A DNA stretch of 64,000 bases. Source: Bradyrhizobium genosp. L (GTDB lineage: Bacteria; Pseudomonadota; Alphaproteobacteria; Rhizobiales; Xanthobacteraceae). Where the stretch lies: NCBI RefSeq assembly GCF_015624485.1, contig NZ_CP061378.1, positions 992,001-1,056,000 of the forward strand. The letters run 5' to 3'. Below the pieces are notes generated by a model, which ran no database searches, had not been told where the DNA came from, and worked only from the letters and a program-made list of their open reading frames with translations. Shown one piece after another: positions 16,597-26,113 of this stretch; position 1 is the first letter of the stretch; the number at the start of each line of letters is the position of its first letter. Position numbers and translations under genes: made by a program.

Positions 16597-16946
16597 ATCC
16601 TCCGACTCAAGTCTTTGCGCTCCTTCTTGCGCGCGTGCGGCTTCCGCCGCACCGGGCTCTCGTGAACCGAGCCGCTCCGCGTCTCGGCCATCCGGCTTCG
16701 ATCCCTCGCGCAAGGGCTGCGGAGCTCCTCGCCGGGGGCACTCGGGAAAGGGGCTCGCCTGCGGCGATCGCTATCACTGCCCCGTTCCCGGGTGCCGCTG
16801 TTGAACCGGTCTCGTCGCTGCACTCGGTCCCGCGTGCCGCCTTCGGCGTCGCTATGCTCACGCTCCTGCGGGTGCCGTTTCTCGAAGGCGATGCGCCGCT
16901 GGCGCACGCCTGATACGGCCTGCGGCCTAAGGCAGATTGCGAAGAG
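16597..16946. other. GC-rich non-coding stretch before ardC
   Basis: No convincing gene is seen here. The stretch contains several short inverted repeats, for example GTGCGGC at 16635-16641 with GCCGCAC at 16646-16652 (loop TTCC), and many short GC-rich words. A similar non-coding stretch lies at 33,700-33,880. It directly precedes the structured leader of ardC. Confidence 0.5.
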
Positions 16947-17033
16947 GCTGAGAGTAAGAGTGCAGGCTGGGTTTTTCCGTGACGGGTTACAAGCTGCGAG
17001 AGAGGCTCGCGGCGCCCGTCGCGGAGACCCGCG
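16947..17033 (+). promoter_or_regulatory. Structured leader A upstream of ardC
   Basis: This leader closely resembles the one in front of parB (18,010-18,093). Both have GAGAGT..AGAG words, then GACGGGTT, a GAGAG tract, CCCGTCG and a purine-rich GGAGA just before the start codon. Here GACGGG (16981-16986) can pair with CCCGTC (17015-17020), and GCGAG with CTCGC inside the loop. This would form a two-part hairpin ending next to the ribosome binding site. A cis-regulatory RNA is a fair guess. Confidence 0.5.
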
Positions 17034-18272
17034 ATGTCAAACCGTACTGCTTGCGCGCGCGCCGGCCAGGACCGGGCGAACCTCTATAGCGAAATTACCG
17101 ACAAGATCATTGCCGAGCTTGAGGCCGGACGCGTGCCCTGGGTTCAGCCTTGGGGTACGGCCGCGGCGAAAGCGCCGCTCGCCATGCCGAAAAATGCGTC
17201 GACCAACCGGCAATACAGTGGCGTCAACATCCTCATCCTTTGAGGAGCCGTGATCGAACACGGATTTGCAGGTCAAAGTTGGCTCACCTTTCGTCAGGCC
17301 CTCTCGCTCGGCGGCCACGTGCGCAAGGGAGAGCGCGGCACCACAGTCGTCTACGCTGATCGTTTCGTGCCGGATGACGAAAAGCGACGCGCCGCTGAGA
17401 CCGGCGAAGACGCGCAAGCGATTCCATTCCTCAAACGCTTTACCGTTTTCAACACCGATCAGTGCGAGGAACTGCCCGACAACATTGCCACCGCTGCGCC
17501 GCCACCGCCGGCTGGCCTCATCGAACCCACGGTCGACGCCCTGATCAAGGCCAGCGGAATTCCATTTCGGATTGGTGGAGATCGCGCATTCTATGTCACA
17601 GCCGAAGACTATGTACAGGTCCCACCGCCGCAGGCCTATTTTGAACCCATCAACTGGCACCGCACAGCGCTGCATGAACTCGGTCATGCGACTGGACATC
17701 CCTCGCGCCTCAACCGCGACCAAAGCGGATCCTACGGTACGAAGAAATATGCCTTCGAGGAGTTGGTTGCCGAATTAAGTTCCGCGTTCGGCTGCGCGTC
17801 GCTCGGGATCGCGCCGACCGTGCGCCATGCCGACTATATCGGCTCCTGGCTCGAAGTCCTGCGCGAAGACAATCGCGCCATCGTGCGGGCCGCCTCGCAG
17901 GCGAGCAAGGCCGCGGACTATTTGCTCGGCTTCGTTCCCGGGTCCATTGAGTCCGCGTCGCTGGATTCGGCTGTCGCCGATCACGAGGCGGCGGGATGCT
18001 TGGCCTCGCGCGAGAGTGAGAGGAGGGGAGGCTGTTCGCGACGGGTTGGAAGCCGAGAGAGAGTCTCACGGCCGCCCGTCGTGGAGAGCCAAAATGACGA
18101 AAGCCGTACAAAAGATCGCGCTGTCGCCTTCCCGGGATATTCCGTTCAACAAGCTCGTGCTCAGCCAGTCGAACGTTCGCCGCGTCAAGGCCGGTGTCTC
18201 GATCGAACAGCTAGCCGAGAGCATCGCGCAGCGTACGCTTCTGCAAAGTCTAAGTGTCCGGGCCGTCGTTGA
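17034..18272 (+). pseudogene. ardC: ArdC-type antirestriction protein gene with in-frame stop
   Basis: The frame from ATG 17034 encodes the N-terminal single-stranded DNA-binding domain (ANLYSEITDKIIAELEAGRV) to NILIL, then TGA at 17241-17243. It then continues in the same frame with GAVIEHGFAGQSWLTFRQAL and the metallopeptidase motif HELGHATGHPSRL near 17680. The family sequence at the break is normally ILWGAV, so TGG has become TGA. The frame also lacks its stop near 18,000: after DHEAA it reads GGA where TGA would be expected. It runs on through the parB leader to 18272, overlapping parB. ArdC protects incoming single-stranded DNA from restriction. The gene is probably inactive, although a GTG at 17250 could start a shortened form. 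Confidence 0.8.
18010..18093 (+). promoter_or_regulatory. Structured leader B upstream of parB
   Basis: This is the second copy of the leader family described before ardC. CGACGGG (18039-18045) can pair with CCCGTCG (18075-18081), and GAGA with TCTC inside. The outer stem sequence is shared with leader A while the inner stem differs but still pairs, which supports a conserved RNA structure. GGAG at 18083-18086 is the ribosome binding site for parB. Confidence 0.5.
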
Positions 18273-20211
18273 TGCAGATGACAACGAGACCGGCATGTTC
18301 GAGGTGCCGGCGGGCGGCAGGCGCTATCGTGCCCTCGAGCTTCTGGTGAAACAGAAACGCATGTCAAAGACGCAGGCGGTGCCGTGCGTTGTGCGCGAAG
18401 GGGGCATTGCCGCGGACGATTCGGTGGCGGAGAACGATGAGCGGGTCGGTCTGCACCCGCTCGATCAGTTTCGGGCCTTCCAGACTCTCCGCGATCTCGG
18501 CCTGACCGAGGAAGACATCGCCGCCCGGCACTTCGTGAACCCTGCGATCGTGAAGCAGCGGCTGCGGCTGGCGTCGGTGTCGCCGAAGCTGCATGAGGTC
18601 TACGCCGAAGACGGCATGACGCTCGAGCAACTCATGGCGTTCTCGGTCGTAGCCGATCACGCCCGCCAGGAGCAAGTCTGGGAGAACGTCAGCCGTTCCG
18701 GTTATGACGAGCCTTACCAGATCCGCCGACTGCTCACCGAGAACACCGTGCGCGGGTCCGATCGCCGGGCGCAGTTTGTGGGCCTCGATAAATATCAGCA
18801 CGCGGGTGGCGGCGTTCTGCGGGATTTGTTCGAGCACGACGACGGCGGCTGGCTTCAGGACGTCGTGTTGCTCGACCGCCTCGTAACCGAAAAGCTCAAA
18901 GCCGAAGCTGAGACGATTGCTGCCGAAGGCTGGAAGTGGATCTCAGTCGCCGTAGACTTCTCCTACGGTCACACTCAAGGCCTACGAGAAATCGAAGGCA
19001 GACCTGTCGATCTCTCGCCTGAGGAGCAGGCCACCATCAATGCGCTGAACACCGAGCAGGCCAAGCTGGAAACCGACTACCAGGATGCCGACGAATTGCC
19101 CGAAGAGGCCGATCAGCGTCTCGGCGAAATCGAGTCGGCACTGGCGGCATTTGAAGACCGGCCGATGCTTTACGAACCGACCGAGATCGCCCGAGCTGGT
19201 GTCTTCATCAGCATCGATTCCGAAGGACGCCTCTCCGTGGACCGGGGTTACGTCCGGCCGGAGGACGATGTGCAGGAAACTGATCCTGATGTCGGGCAGA
19301 ACGCCGACGTGTCGTCGACTGAAGGGCAGGAGCCTGGCACTTCAGTTCAGCGCACGATCATCGCAGTCGCAGGTGGCGCTCCTGATGCCGAAGAGGATGA
19401 TGGGGACACGGCCAAACCTCTGCCGGATCGGCTGATCACCGAGCTGACGGCGCATCGTACGCTGGCATTGCGGGATGCGCTGGCAGAAAATCCTGCGATC
19501 GCGTTTCAGGCGGTGTTGCATAACTTCGTGCTGACGGCCTTTTATCGGTTCGCATCAACCGGGAACTGTCTGGAGATCGGCCTTCGTACACCGACCTTTC
19601 CTGCCCAAGCTCCCGGGCTGAGGGAAAGCGCGTCTGCGAAGGCTGTCGAGACGCGGCATGAGTCCTGGAAGGCACGGTTGCCGAAGAGCGAAAACGATCT
19701 CTGGGATGCGCTCACGGCTCTTGATGGTGGTGCACAGGCATCATTGTTCTCCCACTGTGCATCATTTGCGGTCAACGCCGTCTACGAGCCGGCCAACCGC
19801 TACAATCAGAGCCGTGTCTCCGCTCACGGTGTCCGCACGCGTCTCGACCAAGCTAATGTGCTTGCGCGCGCGGTCGGGCTCGACATGGTGCAGGTTGGCT
19901 GGCGGCCGACCGTCGACAACTATCTCGGCCGGGTCACCAAGCCGCGAATTCTGGAGGCGGTGCGGGAAGCCAAGGGCGAGTCGTCGGCACAACTGATCGA
20001 CCATATGAAGAAGGCTGAGATGGCAAAGGAGGCCGAGCGTCTACTCGATGGTTCGGGCTGGTTGCCAGAACCGCTGCGATCCGTCGACTCGAGCGTGTCG
20101 TCGGTTGAACAGGAGGGTGAAACGGGCGCTCTGCCCGAATTCCTCGCCGACGATGAGGACCGAGAGAATGCCGGCGACGATCACCCGCAACAGCTCGACG
20201 CGGCTGAGTGA
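18094..20211 (+). CDS. parB: ParB/Spo0J-like nuclease-domain protein of the ICE
   Basis: A 705-residue protein. Residues 12-130 are a ParB N-terminal domain (LVLSQSNVRRVKAGVSIEQL, then VPAGGRRYRALELL, the ParB arginine box). A helix-turn-helix region around LTEEDIAARHFVNPAIVKQRL follows. The long C-terminal part of about 500 residues has an acidic linker and no domain I can name. ATG 18094 is chosen because GGAG is 7 bases upstream and the ParB domain follows at once. There is no ParA beside it. Such large ParB-like proteins sit next to ardC and the Strawberry-notch helicase in many alphaproteobacterial ICEs and plasmids, where they are thought to help maintenance. Two hairpins follow the stop. 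Confidence 0.85.
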   Translation: MTKAVQKIALSPSRDIPFNKLVLSQSNVRRVKAGVSIEQLAESIAQRTLLQSLSVRAVVDADDNETGMFEVPAGGRRYRALELLVKQKRMSKTQAVPCVVREGGIAADDSVAENDERVGLHPLDQFRAFQTLRDLGLTEEDIAARHFVNPAIVKQRLRLASVSPKLHEVYAEDGMTLEQLMAFSVVADHARQEQVWENVSRSGYDEPYQIRRLLTENTVRGSDRRAQFVGLDKYQHAGGGVLRDLFEHDDGGWLQDVVLLDRLVTEKLKAEAETIAAEGWKWISVAVDFSYGHTQGLREIEGRPVDLSPEEQATINALNTEQAKLETDYQDADELPEEADQRLGEIESALAAFEDRPMLYEPTEIARAGVFISIDSEGRLSVDRGYVRPEDDVQETDPDVGQNADVSSTEGQEPGTSVQRTIIAVAGGAPDAEEDDGDTAKPLPDRLITELTAHRTLALRDALAENPAIAFQAVLHNFVLTAFYRFASTGNCLEIGLRTPTFPAQAPGLRESASAKAVETRHESWKARLPKSENDLWDALTALDGGAQASLFSHCASFAVNAVYEPANRYNQSRVSAHGVRTRLDQANVLARAVGLDMVQVGWRPTVDNYLGRVTKPRILEAVREAKGESSAQLIDHMKKAEMAKEAERLLDGSGWLPEPLRSVDSSVSSVEQEGETGALPEFLADDEDRENAGDDHPQQLDAAE

Positions 20212-20217
20212 CACAGC

Positions 20218-20282
20218 GCGGGATGGCTCCGGCCATCCCGCAGTTGCTTGGGGACCGGTGTGCAGCGCCGGTCCCTATTTTT
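20218..20282 (+). terminator. Double hairpin with T tract after parB
   Basis: The first hairpin has 9-bp arms GCGGGATGG (20218-20226) and CCATCCCGC (20233-20241). The second pairs GGGACCGG (20251-20258) with CCGGTCCC (20268-20275) and runs into TATTTTT. The second is a classic intrinsic terminator. It lies 39 bp after the parB stop and separates parB from the helicase gene. Confidence 0.75.
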
Positions 20283-20352
20283 GTGGGCGAGCGCCGAGAG
20301 GGAGAGCCGGGCCGGGAAGGGTTTGAGCCGTTGGGTCAAAGGAGAGCGCCTG

Positions 20353-23300
20353 ATGGTTCGACCCGTTCCCGCTCTCCCGAGAAATCCTGCCATGACCGAA
20401 TCTCTCGCCGGCGGCGCTGCCGCCGCGCCGCTCTCGATGCATGCCGCTGCCACTCTCACCTCTGCCGCCCTCAAGGCCGCCCGACAGATCTTGACTGATC
20501 TCGAACGCGGACGTCGCATCGATGCCGCCGTCCTGCGTGGCACCATGGAGGCTGCATTCGGTGCCTCGGACGCAACCGGAGCCTGGAATTGGAAGACCAC
20601 CTATGACGTTTGCGAGGCGGCAACCGTTCTCTTCCTGCGCAAGTTCGGCCCGGCCATGCGCGCCAAGGCTGGCTCGACGGCTGCCATGCTGCCAATGCTC
20701 GCGAGAATCGCGAGCTGTCTGCCGACCCATACGCGGCGTTCCGAGGACAGTCAGGCGCTCCAGCAATACTCGACGCCGATCCCGCTTGGGCTGACCGCAT
20801 GCGCCGCGGCCGGCATTACGCCTGCCGACTGCGTTCTGGAGCCATCCGCGGGGACCGGCTTGCTCGCCATCCTTGCCCAGCTCGCCGGTGGTTCTCTGAT
20901 GTTGAACGAGTTGGCCGATAGCCGAGCGGCGTTGTTAGACCATTTGTTTGCCAACATTGAGGTTACGCGGTTCGACGGCGCGCAGATCGATGATCATCTC
21001 GACGCGAGGGTAGTACCGAGCGTCGTTCTGATGAACCCGCCGTTCTCCGCGGTGGCGAATGTCGATCGGCGGATGGCGGACGCTGCTTTCCGGCACATCG
21101 CTTCGGCACTCGCGCGTCTTTGCGATGGTGGACGCCTCGTCGCCATCGCTGGCGCAGGCCTTGCGCCGGATAACCCAGCGTGGACCGATTCCTTTGTTCG
21201 CCTCCAGGAGCGCGGACGCGTGGTGTTTTCTGCCGCGATCGACGGCGCCGTCTACGCCAAGCACGGCACCCAGACGGACACGAGGCTGCTCGTAATCGAC
21301 AAGCTACCCGCTGCCGATCCGAAGGCTTTTCCTGGCTCGCAGGGCATGGCCGGCGACGTCGGCACCTTGCTCGAGTGGGTCACCCAGCATGTGCCTCCGA
21401 GGCTGCCCGTCGCCGCGCCGGTCGTGGCCGACGTGGTCAGGCGGCGTGCAATGTCTCGATCAGCGACCGCTTCCGCATCACGTCTGTCGTCCCCTTCGGA
21501 AAGTGCAGCGCCAAATGGCGTCGAACTAACGTACGAGACGGTCGAATGGTCGCCGCCGGAAGGCGCCCGGCTAACCGACGCGCTTTATGAGGAGTACGGA
21601 TTACAATCGATCCGTATTCCCGGATCGTGCGCGCATCCGACCAAGCTCGTGCAATCCGCGGCGATGGCGTCCGTTGCGCCGCCGAAGCCGTCCTACCGTC
21701 CGCACCTGCCTTCGACCCTGGTGGTAGATGGAGTTCTGTCGGACGCCCAGATGGAGAGCGTCATTTATGCCGGCGAGGCGCATTCCGAATTTCTGGCGGG
21801 CTCCTGGACGGTCGACGCGACGTTTGATGTTGTAACTGCCGCGCGCGACGACGCAGAGAATGCCGTCCGCTTTCGCCGCGGCTGGTTTCTCGGCGATGGT
21901 ACCGGCGCGGGCAAGGGGCGGCAGGTCGCCGGAATCCTGCTCGACAATTGGCTTAAGGATCGCCGCCGTGCGGTCTGGATCAGCAAATCCGACAAGCTGA
22001 TCGAAGATGCCCAGCGCGACTGGTCCGCGCTCGCCATGGAGCGACTGCTCGTTACACCTCTGTCCCGGTTTCGCCAGGGCACCCCAATCCGCCTTTCGGA
22101 AGGCGTCCTTTTTGCCACCTACGCCACGCTACGCACCGACGAGCGTGGCGAAAAGCTTTCGCGTGTACGGCAGATCGCCGAATGGTTGGGCTCCGACTTC
22201 GACGGAGTGATCGTCTTCGACGAGAGCCATGCCATGCAGAATGCGGTCGGGGGCAAGGGCGAGCGCGGCGACCAGGCTGCCTCTCAGCAGGGGCGTGCGG
22301 GCCTGAGGCTCCAGCACGCCTTGCCCAATGCTCGCGTGGTTTATGTCTCGGCGACTGGCGCCACCACGGTCCACAACCTCGCTTATGCCCAACGCCTCGG
22401 CCTTTGGGGCGGTGCCGATTTCCCATTCGCCACACGCGCCGAGTTCGTTGAGGCAATCGAGGAGGGTGGAGTTGCGGCAATGGAGGTGCTGGCGCGCGAC
22501 CTCAAGGCGCTCGGTCTCTACGCTGCCCGCTCATTGTCCTATGAGGGCGTCGAGTACGAACTCGCTGAACACCAGCTTACGCCGGAACAGGTTCGCATCT
22601 ACGACGCCTATGCCGACGCGTTCAGCATCATCCATAATAATCTCGACGCGGCGATGCGGGCCGCCAACATCACCGGCGAAACCGGAACGCTGAACGGGCA
22701 GGCAAAATCCGCGGCCCGATCCGCCTTCGAGAGCGCCAAACAGCGCTTCTTCGGCCATCTGCTGACCTCGATGAAGACGCCGTCGCTCATCCGATCGATC
22801 GACCGCGATCTTGACGCCGGCCATGCCGCTGTCATCCAGATTGTCTCAACGGGCGAAGCGCTGATGGAGCGCCGGCTCGCCGAGATCCCGACCGAAGACT
22901 GGGGCGACGTCCAGGTCGATATCACCCCGCGCGAGTATGTGCTCGACTATCTCGCCCATTCCTTTCCGGTCCAGCTCTACGAGCCCTTTACCGACTCGGA
23001 GGGCAACCTCTACTCTCGGCCTGTCTATCGCCATGGCCAACCGGTTGAGAGCCGGGAAGCCGTAACACGACGCGGCCGCCTCATCGAGAAACTCGCCTCG
23101 CTGCCTCCGGTACCCGGGGCGCTGGATCAAATCGTGCAGCGCTTCGGCACCGACATGGTCGCTGAAGTGACTGGCCGCTCGCGCCGAATCATTCGTAAGG
23201 GCGACCGGTTGGTGGTCGAAAATCGCGCGGGTTCGGCCAATCTAGCTGAGACATCGGCCTTCATGGACGACATCAAGCGCATCCTCGTGTTCTCCGACGC

Positions 23301-24714
23301 GGGTGGCACCGGGAGGAGCTACCATGCCGAGTTGTCGGCGCGGAATCGCCGCTTGCGGGTCCACTATCTGCTCGAGCCCGGCTGGAAGGCGGATGCTGCG
23401 ATCCAGGGGCTTGGCCGGACAAACCGGACCAATCAAGCTCAGCCCCCGCTGTTTCGCCCCATTGCGACGGACGTGAAGGCCGAAAAGCGTTTTCTCAGCA
23501 CCATCGCCCGACGGCTAGACACCTTGGGAGCCATTACGCGCGGCCAGCGCCAGACCGGAGGACAGGGGCTGTTCCGGCCCGAGGACAACCTCGAAAGTCA
23601 GTATGGGCGTGACGCGTTGCGTCAACTCTACATGTTGCTCGTCCGAGGCAAGGTCGACGGTTGCTCGCTTGGGAGATTCGAGGATGCGACCGGTCTGAAG
23701 CTCATGGATGCCAATGGGCTCAGGGATGACCTGCCGCCGATCACGACCTTTCTGAACAGGTTATTGGCGCTCACCATTGACCTACAGAATGTGCTGTTCA
23801 CCGCCTTCGAGCAGCTCTTGACCGCTCGGATCGAAGGCGCGGTTGCATCCGGCACCTACGACGTGGGGTTGGAAACCCTCCGTGCCGAGAGCTTTGTCGT
23901 CACCGACCGGCGGACGATCTATGACCATCCGGGGACCGGCGCCGTGACCCGGCTGCTCACGGTCGCTCGGCGCCAGCGCAATCATCCGGTGAGTCTGGAT
24001 GATGCTCTTGCTCGTCTTTCCGATCGTCAGGCCGTCCTGCTCGTCAATGAGCGCTCGGGACGAGCCGCCGTGCAGGTCCCCGCGGCGAGCGTCGTGCTCG
24101 ATGACGGCGAGATCGAGCGGCGCGTCCGTCTGATCCGGCCGATGGATCAGCACACGGTCCCCTTGACCACCATGGCCGAAAGTCATTGGGACGAAGCGGA
24201 TCGTGAACGCTTTGCCCCGACCTGGCTGGCGGAGCTTGCCGAGGTGCCCGAGTTCACGGAAAGCACGATCCACGTTGTGGCGGGCTTGCTGTTACCGATC
24301 TGGAAGCGGTTGCCGAACGAGTCGACCCGCGTCTATCGGCTCCAAACCGATGCGGGCGAACGCATCATCGGACGCAAGGTCTCTGCTGTCTGGGTCGCAA
24401 GCGTCCTTGCGGCGGACGCGCCTTCGCTGACGCCGGATGCTGCCTTTGCCGCGCTGGTGGAAGGACGGACCGTCCTCGATCTAACGGAGGGGCTCCAGCT
24501 TCGTCGAGTCCGGGTGATGGGTGCATATCGCATCGAGCTGTCGGGATTCAGCGACACGATGCGCGATCGCCTCCGTGCTTACGGCCTCTTTGGAGAGATC
24601 ATCTCCTGGAAGCTGCGCATGTTCGTACCCACGGACGCGAGCGGCATCGAGGTCCTGTCGAGGGTGCTCGACACCTATCCGGTTACGGGCGTCAGTGAGC
24701 GGGAGGCCGCGTGA
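20353..24714 (+). CDS. Methyltransferase-like / Strawberry-notch helicase fusion
   Basis: A 1453-residue protein. The N-terminal third is a Rossmann methyltransferase-like domain with EPSAGTG near residue 162 and NPPFS near 229, the N6-adenine type motif IV. The middle is a superfamily 2 helicase of the Strawberry-notch type: FLGDGTGAGKGRQVAG near 515, FDESHAMQN near 622, VSATGATT, and the C-terminal helicase block with IQGLGRTNRTNQAQPP. ATG 20353 has AAGGAGAG 7 bases before it and is preferred; ATG 20392 is possible. The gene overlaps the primase start by 1 bp. Such proteins are ICE and plasmid core genes, possibly modifying or remodelling the element's own DNA. The biochemical activity is unproven. 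Confidence 0.9.
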   Translation: MVRPVPALPRNPAMTESLAGGAAAAPLSMHAAATLTSAALKAARQILTDLERGRRIDAAVLRGTMEAAFGASDATGAWNWKTTYDVCEAATVLFLRKFGPAMRAKAGSTAAMLPMLARIASCLPTHTRRSEDSQALQQYSTPIPLGLTACAAAGITPADCVLEPSAGTGLLAILAQLAGGSLMLNELADSRAALLDHLFANIEVTRFDGAQIDDHLDARVVPSVVLMNPPFSAVANVDRRMADAAFRHIASALARLCDGGRLVAIAGAGLAPDNPAWTDSFVRLQERGRVVFSAAIDGAVYAKHGTQTDTRLLVIDKLPAADPKAFPGSQGMAGDVGTLLEWVTQHVPPRLPVAAPVVADVVRRRAMSRSATASASRLSSPSESAAPNGVELTYETVEWSPPEGARLTDALYEEYGLQSIRIPGSCAHPTKLVQSAAMASVAPPKPSYRPHLPSTLVVDGVLSDAQMESVIYAGEAHSEFLAGSWTVDATFDVVTAARDDAENAVRFRRGWFLGDGTGAGKGRQVAGILLDNWLKDRRRAVWISKSDKLIEDAQRDWSALAMERLLVTPLSRFRQGTPIRLSEGVLFATYATLRTDERGEKLSRVRQIAEWLGSDFDGVIVFDESHAMQNAVGGKGERGDQAASQQGRAGLRLQHALPNARVVYVSATGATTVHNLAYAQRLGLWGGADFPFATRAEFVEAIEEGGVAAMEVLARDLKALGLYAARSLSYEGVEYELAEHQLTPEQVRIYDAYADAFSIIHNNLDAAMRAANITGETGTLNGQAKSAARSAFESAKQRFFGHLLTSMKTPSLIRSIDRDLDAGHAAVIQIVSTGEALMERRLAEIPTEDWGDVQVDITPREYVLDYLAHSFPVQLYEPFTDSEGNLYSRPVYRHGQPVESREAVTRRGRLIEKLASLPPVPGALDQIVQRFGTDMVAEVTGRSRRIIRKGDRLVVENRAGSANLAETSAFMDDIKRILVFSDAGGTGRSYHAELSARNRRLRVHYLLEPGWKADAAIQGLGRTNRTNQAQPPLFRPIATDVKAEKRFLSTIARRLDTLGAITRGQRQTGGQGLFRPEDNLESQYGRDALRQLYMLLVRGKVDGCSLGRFEDATGLKLMDANGLRDDLPPITTFLNRLLALTIDLQNVLFTAFEQLLTARIEGAVASGTYDVGLETLRAESFVVTDRRTIYDHPGTGAVTRLLTVARRQRNHPVSLDDALARLSDRQAVLLVNERSGRAAVQVPAASVVLDDGEIERRVRLIRPMDQHTVPLTTMAESHWDEADRERFAPTWLAELAEVPEFTESTIHVVAGLLLPIWKRLPNESTRVYRLQTDAGERIIGRKVSAVWVASVLAADAPSLTPDAAFAALVEGRTVLDLTEGLQLRRVRVMGAYRIELSGFSDTMRDRLRAYGLFGEIISWKLRMFVPTDASGIEVLSRVLDTYPVTGVSEREAA

Positions 24715-25775
24715 TGTCCGGCGATGTCTCCGAGCTGGCACGCCGCCTCGCGCGCGAGGCCGAGGCGGTGTGCCGACATTATCTCCCCAATGGTAAGCGG
24801 GCGGGGCGGTACTGGGTGGTTGGCGACGTCCACAACACCCCGGGCCGCTCGTTATTTGTGCGGCTCCAGGAATCGTCGAAGGGCCCCGCCGGCAAATGGA
24901 CCGACGCCGCGACCGGGGGGCATGGCGATCTCCTCGACATCATCCGCGAAAGCCTTGCCTTGCGAGACTTCCGCGAGGTCGCCGAGGAGGCGAGGCGCTT
25001 TCTGAAGCTGCCTCGTTCTGAGGAGCAATCACTCCCGAGACCCGTTCGTCCAGTCGTGCCGACCGGATCGCAAGAAGCCGCCCGTCGACTTTTTGCGATA
25101 TCCGGTCCGATCGAAGGGACGTTGGTGGAAACGTATTTGCAACGTCGTGGAATAAGCCAAATCCACCATGGTGGTAGCCTGCGCTTCCACCCACGTTGCT
25201 ACTACCGACCGGACGAGCATTTGCCGACTGAAACCTGGCCGGCGATGATAGGCTCTGTCACGGACCTCGAGGGACGGATCACCGGCGTGCATCGCACCTG
25301 GCTAGATCCACACGGCTTTGATCGCGTGCGGCTCGGCAAGGCCCCGATCGACACGCCACGACGGGCCATGGGCGACCTGCTTGGTAACGCCGTTCGCTTC
25401 GGCGTGGTGGACGACGTGCTCGCTGCGGGCGAGGGGATCGAGACCATGCTGTCGCTGCGTTATGTACTGCCGACCTTGCCCATGACCGCTGCTCTCTCGG
25501 CCAATCACCTCTCAGCCATGTTGCTGCCGTCTGGCCTACGCCGACTCTATATCGCCCGTGACGCAGATGCCGCCGGAGATGCCGTACAGGCTATTCTCAC
25601 CCAGCGCGCAGAAGCCGCCGGCATTGAAGCGATCGCATTGTCGCCCCGGCTGGGCGACTTCAACGAAGATCTGCACATCTTCGGCCTCGAGGCCCTCCGA
25701 GCAGCGTTGCTACTTCAACTCGTACCGGAGGACGTCGTCCGTTTCCTGCATTCGTCGATGGCAACCGCGGAATAG
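24714..25775 (+). CDS. Toprim-domain primase-like protein
   Basis: A 353-residue protein. Its N-terminal half (RRLAREAEAVCRHYLPNGKR, WTDAATGGHGDLLDII) matches the DUF7146-type region that replaces the zinc domain of DnaG-like primases. The C-terminal half is a Toprim domain with AAGEGIETMLSL as motif I and LYIARDADAAGD as the D-x-D motif. ATG 24714 overlaps the helicase stop (TGATG), so the two are coupled. It probably lays primers on the element's single strand after transfer or during ICE replication. A GTG at 24711 would add one residue. Confidence 0.85.
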   Translation: MSGDVSELARRLAREAEAVCRHYLPNGKRAGRYWVVGDVHNTPGRSLFVRLQESSKGPAGKWTDAATGGHGDLLDIIRESLALRDFREVAEEARRFLKLPRSEEQSLPRPVRPVVPTGSQEAARRLFAISGPIEGTLVETYLQRRGISQIHHGGSLRFHPRCYYRPDEHLPTETWPAMIGSVTDLEGRITGVHRTWLDPHGFDRVRLGKAPIDTPRRAMGDLLGNAVRFGVVDDVLAAGEGIETMLSLRYVLPTLPMTAALSANHLSAMLLPSGLRRLYIARDADAAGDAVQAILTQRAEAAGIEAIALSPRLGDFNEDLHIFGLEALRAALLLQLVPEDVVRFLHSSMATAE

Positions 25776-25898
25776 CCCCGGCAATTCGATGGGCGTCGAC
25801 AGGTCGGTCGCGGTGCGGCCACTGCCGGAAGAGGACGCGACCACAGCCTTCTAGAGGGCGATCGGACGGCAAGCGGCTCGGGCCGGCAATGGCTGCGT

Positions 25899-26113
25899 CC
25901 GGCTATTTTCCGCCGCGCGCCGGCGACGAGAAGACACATTAGCCATCTGGCGAGCGCGCTTTGCATCGCGAAGCAAAATAGCCGGCCTCCGCCATCCTCC
26001 GCTGCGCTTCGGCCCTCCGCTCCGCTCCGGGTTCTGGCCCGCTCCGCCTGTCGTCTGAGTGATCGCCACGAAGGCCGCGATGGTCGCGGCCGATCCGGCA
26101 AAGGATCACCTCC
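25899..26113 (+). promoter_or_regulatory. Repeated leader type 2, copy 1 (before DUF2493 gene)
   Basis: CCGGCTATTTT at 25899-25909 is a perfect 11-bp inverted repeat of AAAATAGCCGG at 25975-25985. A TCCTCCGCT..CGCT..CGGCCC block follows from 25995, then GATCGCCA and a GGCCGCGA/TCGCGGCC palindrome at 26073-26091 just before the start codon. The same order of parts, with different arm sequence, occurs before the DUF736 gene at 28,032-28,202. The 123 bp before it (25,776-25,898) hold no gene. Confidence 0.5.

Noticed and set aside
16597..16946. GC-rich stretch before ardC as a ncRNA gene
   Set aside because: Short hairpins occur, but no promoter or terminator frames a single transcript, so no RNA gene is claimed.
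17241..17243. TGA in ardC as selenocysteine or programmed readthrough
   Set aside because: The family has Trp here, no selenocysteine insertion structure is evident, and the gene also lacks its normal stop, which points to decay.
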